64,000 nt of DNA from Synaphobranchus kaupii (lineage: Eukaryota; Chordata; Actinopteri; Anguilliformes; Synaphobranchidae), in the NCBI GenBank assembly GCA_029718625.1, contig CM056377.1:36594457-36658456 (forward strand), read 5' to 3'. The notes under the pieces were generated by a model. That model ran no database searches and was not told where the DNA came from. It was given only the letters and a program-made list of their open reading frames with translations. Positions within the stretch are counted from its first letter, which is position 1; each line of letters begins with the position of its first letter. Position numbers and translations under genes: made by a program. Below, one piece after another: positions 10,375 to 36,594 of this stretch.

Positions 10375-10842
10375 CCCAGGTGAAAAAGTAGTATACTTTA
10401 GTGTAATAAAAATATAATTTAAGTATACAAACGTTATTACTTTTAGTTTTTGTACTTAATTTGAAGTATGTACTTTTAAAAAGTGTACTTCAAGTATAGT
10501 CTCAAACACACCGTAATACTTTTAAAGTTTGTTTCAAACGCACTGGTGACATAATGAAATTGTACTGCAAGTGTATTTAAGATACCAACAAATCATACTT
10601 TTTGTTAGTGCACTTAAATATACTAAGTATATTACACTAAAATAGTCCCGTTTTAATATACACACTGCACTTGAAGTAGGCTACACTTAAGTACGACTTA
10701 AGTTCTACTTTTGAACAACTTTAGTGCACTTAGTATACTTAAAGCGCTGCCAATTTAGCACAAAGTACAAAATTAGTACAAAAACAACTAAAAAGTATAC
10801 TTTGAAAAAGCATATTTCAAGTATAATCTTTTTTCACCTGGG
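10375..10842. mobile_element. Palindromic-ended MITE (468 bp) rich in AGTATACT-like motifs
   Basis: The ends are complementary (CCCAGGTGAAAAA and TTTTTTCACCTGGG). The inside is dominated by short motifs such as AAGTATAC, TACTTAA and AGTGCAC on both strands, giving many potential hairpins. No coding capacity. A target duplication was not clear. Confidence 0.65.
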
Positions 10843-11507
10843 AAGAACTGAATTTCTTATAAACTGTGAAATGAATGGCAGCTGGTGACAGTGGAGGCAG
10901 AAACCATAACTTAAAACAGGTTTTTAAAAATGTTTTAATTTACATTCCTCAATTTACAATCAAGCAGTTAATTAGATGAATAATCTCGAAAAATGTCCAG
11001 CTAATTAATAGCAGTTTCATTTTCAGATTCCTTATTTTCTTTTACATTTGAAAACTATGCAGCGTTATCGTATATACAGACTAACTGAACTTTGGATTTA
11101 TGCTACTTTGTTCCCTGAAGGGAAATGCTATAAATTAAAGGTCTTTTCATTTGATCTGTACAGAGCCTGTAGTTTAAAATCCCAAAGGTTTGTTTACTAG
11201 CCTTTTTTTGCTTGTTGTGGGAACAACTAATGGAACTGATTGTACTATAAGTCCTTCATATGATATACATTCTCCAATGTAACATGACAACAGCGAAGTA
11301 AGATGAAGCCGTAATGTGGGACACCGTCAATGCAAAGCATTAACTGAGATTACTTGCGAATGGATTATTCAAACAGTTGGCACACTTGTTAATCCAACGA
11401 TCAGTTTAAAGGTAAGATTTCAGCCTCTTCTAAATTTTGTGATTTAGTACTGGACTGTATATCCGTACAATGTGATGCCACACTTAAATTAGGACAGACA
11501 GCACAGG
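10843..11507. other. Intergenic DNA downstream of the myosin gene
   Basis: No feature was recognised between the MITE and the myosin poly(A) region. Confidence 0.5.
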
Positions 11508-11528
11508 AGTGTTCAATTGCAAATTAAT

Positions 11529-11534
11529 TTTATT
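11529..11534 (-). terminator. Poly(A) signal of the myosin gene
   Basis: AATAAA on the minus strand lies 79 bp after the stop codon (11614-11616), inside a short AT-rich 3' UTR. Cleavage would be expected near 11508-11515. It is the first AATAAA after the stop. Confidence 0.7.
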
Positions 11535-11613
11535 CTACAAAATTAAAGGAAGGGAAAGAGGACAGACTAGAACACAGCAGACAGGAGGATTCAGAAAGGT
11601 CCATCTGAGAGCT

Positions 11614-26408
<14,795 letters not shown>

Positions 26409-26455
26409 GTTTCACCTTTTCAAAGTAAATTCTTACATCAACATTTTGGGCACAA
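26409..26455 (-). other. 5' UTR part of the first coding myosin exon
   Basis: A good acceptor (TTTTTTAATGCAG on the minus strand, AG at 26456-26457) lies 47 bp before the start codon. The exon would therefore be 26455-26208. Confidence 0.6.
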
Positions 26456-26562
26456 CTGCATTAAAAAACAAAAACTAGTACGTCTCATTATTTATTATTC
26501 GCTTTTGTCAAATGGCATCAGAAGGTTCTAAGCAGAATTCCTTGGAATCTGGTGAGTCTTAC

Positions 26563-26605
26563 CTCCTTATGAAGCCCAGAAGAGAAGACCAGTAATGTGA
26601 TAGCC
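26563..26605 (-). other. Probable non-coding 5' UTR exon of the myosin gene
   Basis: A 43-bp stretch is bounded on the minus strand by the acceptor CTCCACAG and the donor GAG|GTAAGA, without an ATG. Cardiac myosin genes usually have small untranslated exons before the ATG exon. The further upstream exon 1 is not resolved; a donor-like GAG|GTAGTT near 26836 is one candidate. Confidence 0.55.
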
Positions 26606-26877
26606 CTGTGGAGACACGACAAATATACACAGTAAACATTAAACACGGCTCAGAACTACAGACCTCATCAGACTGCAGAGTTACAGTTGGAGGGCTGACA
26701 CTGAGGAAGAGACTGACAGCTGCCTACAGTAAATGCGAGGGCTTGCTTTAGATATATTGATATATTTTGATGCATCTAATGAGACAATGGCTTGTATTCA
26801 ATCGGTTACAGTTCAAGCAATGTAGAGAAACTACCTCCAATCACAACTTGCTTTCAAAGTATGCAACCCCATTCTCC

Positions 26878-26935
26878 CTTTATAAAGGCTCCCACTCTCC
26901 CAAATATGGAGGTGGCATCTCAGGAAGCAGGAATG
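26878..26935 (-). promoter_or_regulatory. Proximal myosin promoter: TATA, CArG and M-CAT boxes
   Basis: On the minus strand, in order towards the gene: an M-CAT-type CATTCCT (26935-26929), a CArG box CCATATTTGG (26909-26900) and a TATA box CTTTATAAAG (26887-26878). These bind TEAD, SRF and TBP respectively in striated-muscle promoters. Spacing and orientation fit a start site near 26850. All motifs are read directly; function is inferred. Confidence 0.65.
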
Positions 26936-28009
26936 CTATTGTCCCACTTGGGGTGGGGTGCAGCAGGGAGGGGGTGAATTATGTCTGTGTGATGTGAGGG
27001 GCCAATCAGAACTAGAGAAAAGGACTGCAATACAAAAACCAGAGAACCTTATCCCTGATTCATATTAGCATTTCTTTGCAGCGGTGAATAGTCAAATATT
27101 GTGATAATAAATTATACAAACTTACTAGGTACCATACACTCAGGTAACTTTCACTAAATCAAATCCCTGCACTGTATATAGTCAAATATATAATGGGTGA
27201 AACAGTGGCTCAATCCTATAGACACATACACTGGACAGTGGAGCAACACTGATAATATCAGGACAGAATCTATACAGAATAGTGTTATTTAAAATGCTTT
27301 TAAAAAGATGAATGAACAAGAAACCATGAAAATGTCCCTCACATCAAAGTCATTGTAGATAATAATTAAACATATATAAAACAAAAACAATCTTTGAACA
27401 GACAGCATCATTTTAGTTCTGCTATTATCAAAGTAACTTCTGGCAGAAGAGCTTAGAATGCTCTAGGAATACCTAGTTGAACTGGGAAGTAGAAAATGGT
27501 ACGGGTATCTTCTTTGTTTTCAGTGAACCACTGCTTATCACCAGAGAAGATTGTCTTCAATTAGCCCATCGGGTGCCTTCCTGGTTAACTGAGGCCCATC
27601 GTGTGTTCTTTAAAAAACCTTTGGAAAATATCTCTATTTTCTAAAATGGCCTGCACATTACAGTTTTGAAATCTTTGTTATAATTGGTTGACCAATTTGT
27701 GAATATAGTCACTGACAAAATACTTGCAAATTAAACGAGATAATGAAATGCATTGTGAATCTCAGGGAAACATCATGGGCACAGTGGCAACTGTAATGTA
27801 GTTGTGTCACATACGCTATGTAATGTATAGTGATCCTGTTCCAGACCCTGGCTCCACAAGGGCATGAACACCAATAAAGAATACCAAATGGAGTCTAAAT
27901 AAAGTGCAGCGGGATTAACTATACAGAAAGTGCCAAATATTGCAGACAAGATTGTCACAGGTGACAAATTTTGGTGGCTGCCCACTGAACGAGAGGGCTA
28001 AATGAACTT
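26936..28009. other. Upstream flank of the myosin gene
   Basis: No gene or element was recognised. It is AT-rich and may hold distal regulatory DNA. Confidence 0.4.
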
Positions 28010-28205
28010 CAGACGTGCAGCTGTCTCCTAATGTGGACCAAGTCAAGTCCAAGGTCGCCACCAGCAAGTAAAATCCTACCCTCATTGTCATCTTGTTGAC
28101 ACGGCATTGTTTCCTTTGGGTCGTCCTTGAGCACAAAGATAGCCTTGTGAAATTCCTCCTGGGTGCCTTTCACTGATTGAGAACCACAGCTTGTGAGGCA
28201 CATTC
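28010..28205. repeat. Duplicated non-coding block B, right copy
   Basis: Counterpart of 5670-5880, about 1.1 kb upstream of the myosin promoter. A 64-codon minus-strand frame covers it, but the left copy does not preserve it. It keeps the E-box and the stretch TCCTTGAGCACAAAGATAGC. Likely regulatory. Confidence 0.6.
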
Positions 28206-30149
28206 AGTTGTTGTCCTTTGTGCAGGATCTGTCATGGCAGGTGACCTGCCTGTCAGTAAAGTCAGAGTGACGCGCTTACACTCTGAGACATCAATGTCTT
28301 ATGCGGGGTGTGACACTCCAGAAATGTTCAAGAGCCAGTCATTAGCTGCTGCTGTTGCTCTCGGACAGCAAAAGTGCCGTGTCACATTTTCTATTTAACC
28401 CTCATTAGCAGAAAAGTGTCCCTTAAGTTGATATGTCATCTAAAACGCTGTGATAAGATTGCCTGTAATTGTAAAATGTAATAATCATGTCACAAACCAC
28501 CTAAATTGTATGTACATTTTTAATTGCAGTCTATTCAGGGATACAAAACGATATTCATGGAGAAAAACATTTGTAAAATGCATACCATGTACAAACTTGC
28601 AGTGGACTTTATAGTGTATTTTAAATGCAATGAATAGTTTACATAACTTTCTTCAAAGAATTCACATGAATGTAACCAATGTACGTTTTTTTCACAGGAT
28701 TATGCACAATGTACTGAATAAAATGTACAGTATATTCAGCATTATGAATGTTTGCCAAGTCTTCCTTTCTTGTAGATTCATTCAGTTTATTTATAATATT
28801 CTGAAACACGATAGCATACTAACATGTTCTAATGTGAACAGCATGGCTACATAAAGTCTTTATAAGGGTTATCATAGGCATTTGTAAATTTATAACAGCT
28901 GATGAAACTAAATATTACATTATGAACAAACAACAGTGAGGACCATTGTTACAAGTTTATTATGAAAGTCATAAGCCGTACTAGATGGTATCCCAACACC
29001 CTATTAAGTGACTAGGTGATTCAATTTTTTGTTAATTACCGGCATGTTAGGGTTATTCTAGCAAAACAATATAAAGCAAAGGTTTTAATAGTATGTGGGA
29101 AAACTTGTATGCTACTGAAATTCACTTCTGGAATGCTAATGTATCTCAGTAGGCTGTAAAATCAACTCCAAAACAGTTCTCCACTAATAATCTACCATTG
29201 ATCTAAGGTTGTGGTCAGGTCAAATTTCTCCATGAATTTTTACATTTATTTGACTCATTTTAAAATGCTGAACAGCAAAATTGAAAAGATTAACATAATG
29301 ATTTAGCAATGAACCCACTCCCCATAATGTATACTCATAATTCACATAATTCAACAGGGTTTTAATTGAAGTGGCTGCTACATTAGGCAACGGTCTGGCA
29401 GTGGCTCTTGTGTCTGTAGAATAGAAGACCTCTTGAAATAATTCTATTATACAGGAACTTAATTTACACAGAATTAATTAATTTCAGTATTATTATTCAC
29501 TTATATTTGATGGCCCTTTGGTTCAAAATAGTTTTGAAGTGTATGTTGATATTGAGTTTGGCATCCATTCAATCTTTGTATCACTTGAAATCAGCAACTA
29601 TATGGACTGTCCTATTAGAAGATATTTTCTTTACAGTCTTACTTGTGATACCGTAAAATGGTTTGTAATACTTTCTCAGGAATACAGAGGTTGTGCACTG
29701 TGGAACACGTTACTATGTTCATCTTGGAATAACTTACTCCATAGAAGTGATTGTTCCAACATGAATCATAGTGGTACATGGATGCAAAACTGAAGTAAAG
29801 GACCATGTCCAAATGAAGGCTTACAAAGTTCAAAACATAAAACAAGCAGTGAGAGTCTGATAAGAGCTCAAATCATTTTCACTATGATAACCTTTCCACA
29901 ATGTCAAGTGTCACAGTTCCAAATGCACTGCAAAGCTGTGAAATACTTGGCACTTGTTAAGAACCATTAAAAATCAACAAGCCTTGAAGATGTGTAACAG
30001 TCTAACCCTACCAGCAGAGCAGGAGAACAGAACTAATAATGACTTCAATTGTAAAATTAGTTGTCAAAGAACCAGTTTGAGAAAATTATTGACTAAAATA
30101 TTGAAGATGGCGAAAAGTTTACCCACTCAAAATTCTGGATCTGCCCCCT
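28206..30149. other. AT-rich intergenic DNA, nothing recognised
   Basis: Only short unsupported open frames. No terminal repeats or RNA genes were recognised. Confidence 0.45.
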
Positions 30150-30420
30150 CCCCATTGGTTAACTCCTCAATGAGCCCTATCAATTCAACTCCCGTTCTCA
30201 GATCATTCTCTGACACGAACATCTCTGTCAGCTGTCCACATCACTCCTGTGAAGAACATTCTGCCACTCGTCTGACCTTTCACCCTGACAGAAGGCCTTG
30301 CTATTAGTCACTTGCCACTATCTGTAATGTGACTCCCTTTTCTTTTTATAAGCTGCAGTGTTCTTTTCATTGATTGGAAGGACAAATAGGAGTCTCCTCA
30401 TCTCACCTCATATTTCGTTT
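30150..30420 (+). repeat. Duplicated non-coding block A, right copy
   Basis: Counterpart of 4780-5040. It contains an inverted CCAAT box in TTGATTGGAA and an M-CAT-like ACATTCT. A 117-codon plus-strand frame overlaps part of it but is not conserved in the left copy. Confidence 0.6.
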
Positions 30421-30783
30421 GTATTAGTATAGTGGCTATATTCAGCGGATGATTGAAGCCTATGTTCATAGTTAAGGCAATAGGCCAGCATATGGCAATT
30501 GTGCCACACATGAAGTATGATTGCAAGAAATTATTACTGTAAGATCATTCTGTTTAATTCTTATTCTGATGTTAACCAATATTGAGAAGCCAAAAATAAT
30601 TGAATGTAGAATTTTAATTTACATTTTACGCTAAATTCTTACAAAATATCTCTCACATCTTTTCACTGTCTACCAATCCAACTGACACAACTTTATTATT
30701 CAGAGATTTGTTAAACAATATCCTATCCTCATTTTATTCTCAAGTAACATGGTCGAGGTAATGCTTTGTGGTGAGTGAAACCT

Positions 30784-31012
30784 GTCTAGGATAACAGCTG
30801 AGAATTGAGCTGTGTGAAGACTCAGTTTAAGGGACACTGACGCCTTATTTAGTATCTATCACTCCTCCCTGTGACTCCTGCTGGCACTCATGGGCTCTGC
30901 CTCTTCCAGTAAGATCAGGTCCCTGAAGGTGACCTGTTCTGAGGGACAGCTCTCAGTTCTGCAGCATTGCTTCTGGAGGCACTGAGAGGTAAGCAACCAC
31001 TCACCGGTCACT
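30784..31012 (+). repeat. Duplicated block C, right copy, exon-like
   Basis: Counterpart of 7392-7630, with the same splice-donor junction (GAG|GTAAGC, exon end 30988). A weak TATA-like TTATTTAG near 30847 could serve a plus-strand start about 30 bp on. It has no coding frame of note. In this copy the plus strand points away from the myosin gene. Confidence 0.55.
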
Positions 31013-32039
31013 TTTAAATAATGCTACCATATTACCTAAATGTATTTTTATTGTTTTATATAGTTTTATATTATTTCTATAAACTTACTCCATCTGTTCT
31101 GAAGAAAAGGTTAAGATGTGCGCATGTTCCAAAGACTGATAGCTTTATGGTAATATGTTTGCAATTTAAAACCCTGATACCCAGGTAGGTCTACTTCAAT
31201 AATGCAATACAAAGATGTTAATATTTCACTTATTTTTTATTTATTGTTAATATCATATTCCAAACAAGCATTTTGGTGATATTGTTTCATAAGGATTTGG
31301 AAATAACTAATTTTGATATAAAAGAGGTTATGTTTACTCATAATTTTTTTGAAAATGTTATGCATATTATAGATAAATAAGTCACATAATATGATTTAAT
31401 AGATAAAGCTTTTTCTTTGGTTTGGTTTAGTATTTTGTTTGGTAATAAAGAGAAGCCACTTCCATTTTAAATGCAAACAACACATTTCAGTTGTTTGTGA
31501 TGAGATTTTAATTTGAAAGTAAACTGTATCCAAGTCTCCTGCCATGCACATCAAAAATTGGGGAAACATTATGTTTTGTCATTATGAAACATATTATAAC
31601 AAAATTATGTATCACAGGGCATATTCTGGAGAAGCATGTGTGCAATAAAAAGAAAAGGAATTATGCATGTAAAAATGTTTTTTGCCTGTAGATTTTAAGG
31701 ACCATATAGTAATTCAATTCTTAATGGATACATTTGGAGAAACCTGGTAAGTAGGCTCCATATCTGTTTCATCTACCATTAGTTATTTGCTGTGAAAATA
31801 AAGAGTGTTCGTATCTCACTTTCATGCTAATCACTTGAGTTTTTAGCATTGACATCCATGGATGCTGCAAAGCAAAACTTCTACATTGATAACATAAATC
31901 AGGCAAAAGGTAAGAGAAAGCTATTTTGAAAGAACACATATAAGCCAACCGGAAACGATCATACCAAATCCGCACCTAGAGGTTTTAAGTCGATTTTAAC
32001 AACTTTTTTAGAATATGTGCAACTTGGAAAAAGTTCACT
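31013..32039. other. AT-rich intergenic DNA, nothing recognised
   Basis: No gene, RNA or transposon boundary could be supported. Confidence 0.45.
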
Positions 32040-32800
32040 ATGGGATATCTGAGCATTGACCAAAAGCTTTTTAATCTGATTCCAGCTGATGTGTACAGGA
32101 CCCACAAAATCATAGACTCCTTGAGAGATTCCAAAGCCATTGATCTATTCAGTCTGGATACAGCATTTCAATTAAAACTACAGTGACGTTTTGACATCTT
32201 CAATAACACATCTGACAACGTACTGGGAAATACCCCTCATTTGGAAGTCTAGAGACTGTTTTGAGGTCAATAACTACAGGCCTATTACTAAACTACCAAA
32301 CATCTCCAAAGTAGCAGGGAAAGTGGTTGTTGAGCAACTGACTACCCCCTGAACAAAACCAACTGTAAGTTATATTTCCCTAGAGAAACTAAAATCACAA
32401 CTTGACAAAGGAGGGGTGGTTAGTGATGTATTTTTAGATCTGTGTAAAGCCTTTTTACACTATTCATCACAATGTTCTCATATCATACCCAGAGAGAGAG
32501 GCTATACGGTGCGTAGCAGATGGCAGGTAGTAGGCTGTTTGTGGTAGGAGTGCTTGTTGGGGAGACACCAGTGTACAGAGAGACACCGGTGTACAGAGAG
32601 ACATTAGTGTACAGACACACCAGTGTTTTTATCTTATTTCCTTTTATATTGTCTTGTAAATGTTCTATTGTCTTTTATGTCTATTTTTCTTCTATTGCTT
32701 TTGTTCTGTATTTTGTTTTCATTGTTGTGAAGCACTTTGAGCTGCATTTTATGTATGAAAGGTGCTATACAAATAAAGTTTATTATTATTATTATCAAGA
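32040..32800 (+). pseudogene. Decayed LINE reverse-transcriptase fragment with L2/CR1-type tail
   Basis: Interrupted plus-strand frames still read NYRPITKLPNISKVAGK and KSQLDKGG...DVFLDLCKAF, matching the reverse-transcriptase core of L2/CR1/Rex1-like LINEs. The 3' end reads GCTATACAAATAAAG followed by (TTA)n, a typical LINE tail. It is heavily deleted and full of stops, so it cannot be active. Confidence 0.75.
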
Positions 32801-32824
32801 ATGTTAACATTTCATTTATCTGCA

Positions 32825-33046
32825 AATGTCCTTAAATGGACAGGTTTGTATTTTCATATTTAACTGACAGGATAGTATGTGCAAACTCTCAGCCACTTGA
32901 AAATGTACAATCTGCCTCTAAGTTGAAGTCACATTTTCATTTAATTTCTCTGAAAATGTCCAGATAGGTGTGTATTTTTATATTTAACTGACAGGATAGT
33001 GTGTGAAAACTCTCAGCCACTTGAAAATGTACATTCTGCCTCTAAG
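32825..33046. repeat. Tandem duplication of about 120 bp
   Basis: Two copies (about 32825-32932 and 32953-33046) share TATTTAACTGACAGGATAGT and CTCAGCCACTTGAAAATGTA. The downstream copy abuts the foldback element at 33051. Confidence 0.75.
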
Positions 33047-33050
33047 TTAA

Positions 33051-33800
33051 AAACATAGTAAAATTTATTAGAACACAATGTTGTATAGCTACCTGGCCCC
33101 GATATGAGTCGTAATATTCAAGCTTACCTTCATGACTTGCTCCAGTGGTCAGCAACTGGCCCACGAAGAATTGGGGTTTTTCCCTCTCCATTCACTCCCA
33201 TTGCATGGTGAAACAGGTCTCAAAAGCACACTTAGCACATAAACGAATGCAAACAAAGCAGATTATGCCGATATACAAAATCACGACATCTGGAAGCGAA
33301 CGTTTGAAACTTTTGAACCAATTTTTGATTGATTTAATTTAGAACAACTATTTTCTGAGAACTAGCAACTATTGCTAGCTTCTTTGCTGCTCGGTTTGTT
33401 TACTAACGCATGCTTCAGGAAGTGAGTGGGACCGTTATGGGCGCAAGAACAAACCAAGGAAGTTAATAAGCTAACGACCGGATCTTCTTCCAAACCTTTG
33501 TTTGGAAAAAGTGTAAAATATCATGAATGGAGCTTTTTATCTTTTCAAACGCTTGGTTCCGGATGTTGTGATTTTGTATATCGGCATAATCCGCGTTTGC
33601 ATTCGTTTATGTGCTAAAAGTGTGCTTTTGAGACCTGTTTCGCCATGCAATGGGAGTGAATGGAGAGAGAAAAAACATCATTCTTTGTTGGCCAGTTGCT
33701 GACCACTGGAGCAAGTCATGAAGGTAAGCTTGAATATTACGACTCATATCAGGGCCAGGTAGCTATACAACATTATGTTCTAACAACGTTTACTATGCCT
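33051..33800. mobile_element. Foldback-type element with about 270-bp inverted arms and TTAA target
   Basis: Sequence from CATAGTAAA onwards is repeated inverted at the other end (TTTACTATG). The arms share GTTGTATAGCTACCTGGCCC and CCAGTGGTCAGCAACTGGCC, among others. TTAA lies on both sides (33047-33050, 33801-33804), as in piggyBac or Kolobok elements. It has no transposase and was probably mobilised in trans. Confidence 0.8.
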
Positions 33801-33879
33801 TTAACTACAGTCACAACACAAGTGGCACAGTGGCTGGATCATGCATAACTTAGCCGTGGATAAGCATATCCACAATATA

Positions 33880-34626
33880 CAGAGCTCTCCACTATTATTG
33901 GCACCCCTGGTAAAGATGAGTAAAAAGGGTTATAAAAAATTCACCATTAGCTTAATCTCACATTATAAAAATTAGAAAAATCCAACCTTTAATTGAAGTA
34001 AATTTATTATGAGAAAAAAAATCCCTCATCAAGAAATTATTATTTTTAACAAAACCACGTGTGCCACAATTATTGGCACACCTGTATTTATATATAGAAT
34101 AAAGTAATCATTTTTAATAATTGGTCGCATATCCTTTGCATGCCATGACTTCCTGATATCTGTGACCTAACAACATCAGAATGTTGATATCTTATTGCCT
34201 GGTACTCTTACAAGTGATACTATAACGTCTCTGCATTTGAATGAATCTCTATGGGAATTGGGGGGTGGGACTAAATTTAGCTGTAAATTACACTGGAACA
34301 GTATGGAACACATGGTTGGCTAAATGGCTCTAAGTCATCAAGGGTCTGACATATCAAACAAGCCTTAAACCATCACTCTGCTGCCAGAAATACAGTAGAT
34401 ATGGATGGATAACTTCAAGGATTTCTTCTCCTGACTTATTTTTCCATAGAGTTCAATAGGAAAATTTGTCAGGAGAAACAACCCTTAAAGTGATCCATCC
34501 ATATCTACTGCATATCTGGCAGCAGAGTGATGGTTTGAGGCTTGTTTGGGAGATTTTATTTTTAAATTTTTTATAACCCTTTTTACTCATCTTTACCAGG
34601 GGTGCCAATAATAGTGGAGGGCACTG
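33880..34626. mobile_element. Non-autonomous Tc1-like element carrying the hairpin module (copy 2)
   Basis: Terminal repeats of about 57 bp (CACTATTATTGGCACCCCTG and its complement) are flanked by TA (33878-33879, 34627-34628). The inside from about 34122 holds the same internal segment seen at 2926-3165 and an uninterrupted hairpin at 34353-34552. The terminal repeats differ from the Sleeping Beauty-type ends of copies 1 and 3. Confidence 0.85.
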
Positions 34627-34628
34627 TA

Positions 34629-36450
34629 TATAACAAATCAGCATAGTCATGGATTCAAACACCACTTTTAAAAAACATGCGACAAACAAAGATGGTCAAA
34701 ACTAAAATAATTATATTTAAACTTTCAAATTTCAGATTCATAAGAAATTTCCTTTCTACTGAAGCTGCAAAGGTCTACATGAAATAATCGTCTTACTGCA
34801 ACTTAGTCTCAAACTGCAACAGAACATAATTGTAATCTCCATACAAACATACTCTGAAAGTTGTATTAACCTTTAAGTGAATTTGTCAAAGTTTAGTCAG
34901 ATTGTTTCACCAGATCAACCAGAACCTCACGTAGTGACCTCTACTGTGCTTCAGCGTCGCACAATTTTTTTTGGAAAACCTGCATTCTCATCTAAAGCGA
35001 TCAACAATTAACTTTCCACTGCAAAAAACCTGTTGTTCAATTAGTACCTTTTGCTAATGTAAAGGTAGGCCTACTCAAATGTCAACCATTTTGTACATGT
35101 TAAATGAATTAATCATCTCTGTACAGCACTTATGTATATACTTATGTATATTTTCCCCATGATTGTATTTCAATATACAACGCTCAAGCAACATTTTTAC
35201 TGTATATTATTTGCATGAATATGTATCCATCTTCAGCTTGTATTATTTAATACTATGTATCCCATTTGTTTTTTGCAACCTCCCCTGGGACTGCGGATGA
35301 AAATAACATGGCCAAATCTGGGGCATGCAGTAGTTTACATGAAAAATGTCCCAGACAAATATATTAATAAAATAAGAAGTATGGAATGCAACGCGACTCA
35401 GCACATAGCTTGCATGGACGCAAGCCTTTCTCTCTCTCTCTCTCTCTCTCTCTGTAAATTATCAAAATGCGTTTTATGACATTTACACGCGCAATTCGCT
35501 AAAAAAAAATCTGTCACAACTTCGGGGTTAACCAATTCGCTAAAAATCTGTCACAACTTCGGGGTTAACGCAAAACACGCCTTTAGGCCTACTTCCCCAA
35601 GTAAGCCTATGGCGTTCGTGTTGCTTGTATGGAGGAGAAGACCGACACATTTTAGACCAGGTGGAATATTTCCTGACCAAGTTCATGCATTTTATTCATT
35701 TTAAGATATTCAATTGATTTCTAAATAAAGATTACTGCGAGCAGAAAGTGTCATGTTGGCTTGTTGAGAATAATTGAGAATGTTTTGAACGATGAACATT
35801 TCAATAAACCTGTGGATGGGAGTTATTTCTATTTGTATTCCTATTGTGTCATTTGTAATTTCGCGCGCGGTTCAATATAGCCTACTATGGGGCACACAGG
35901 GGCACTAATGCTGTGTTTGCTAAATGTTATGTTTGTCATGGTTTATCCTCATGCAGGCTGCAAGCGCTGTGCTCTTCAGTGGTAGATATTTAATAAATTT
36001 GGAGTCAACACCAAGATGGAGTTGGACTCGTCAACATTTTTTTCCTTTTATCGTAGGCCTATGCACTTCGCTAATTAGGCTACTAATGATCAGAGCAGCC
36101 TACACATAATCTTTTACTTGCTTTATTATAATCAACCTAATTACAACACAATTGTCTAGAGCCAAAAAGTAGCTATGCTCACCAATCGCGACCAATTCTC
36201 CGTAAACGGAATGTTCAAGTCTTCACGAGCACATGCGTTGTGAAGAATGGCAATGCATTCCGGGCGCCTTTTTCCAGATGCGTTTCTGAATTGATCTTTT
36301 TTTCTTTTCTTTTTTTTTACTTTTTTGAGAAAGGCTCCAAAAACAGAGATGAAAAATCTCAGCTAGCATGTCGAATTTTTTTCGTGAAAGGAGCCAATGA
36401 GGCGCACACACCGAGACACTGATAAAATTAGCAGAGAGAGACGTTGGTTT
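34629..36450. other. Intergenic DNA with a (CT)n microsatellite and a short tandem duplication
   Basis: A (CT)n run occupies about 35428-35452. A unit of about 39 bp containing CTGTCACAACTTCGGGGTTA is repeated twice at about 35490-35570. Otherwise nothing was recognised. Confidence 0.5.
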
Positions 36451-36456
36451 ACCTAC

Positions 36457-36594
36457 CTTCCAACTGTGTACCTCCATAGTCAAACTATCTCCATAATGGT
36501 TGGAAATGGAACCGTTCACGTTCTCCGTGTGAACAGAGAGGAAATGTTGATGGGGAAAGTCTGCCCCTCCAGACATCTGCACAAGTCGGGCCAT
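36457..36594 (-). CDS. Possible first coding exon, unknown product
   Basis: A minus-strand ATG in a favourable context (GTCATGG) opens 46 codons (MARLVQMSGGADF... to ...VHSWK), ending exactly at a consensus donor GTAGGT. Beyond the donor the frame turns low-complexity and Lys-rich. I recognise no family and found no partner exon downstream. It may be a real first exon of an unidentified gene or chance. Confidence 0.2.

Noticed and set aside
28009..28203. 64-codon minus-strand frame covering block B
   Set aside because: The duplicated copy at 5670-5880 does not keep the frame, so coding is unlikely.
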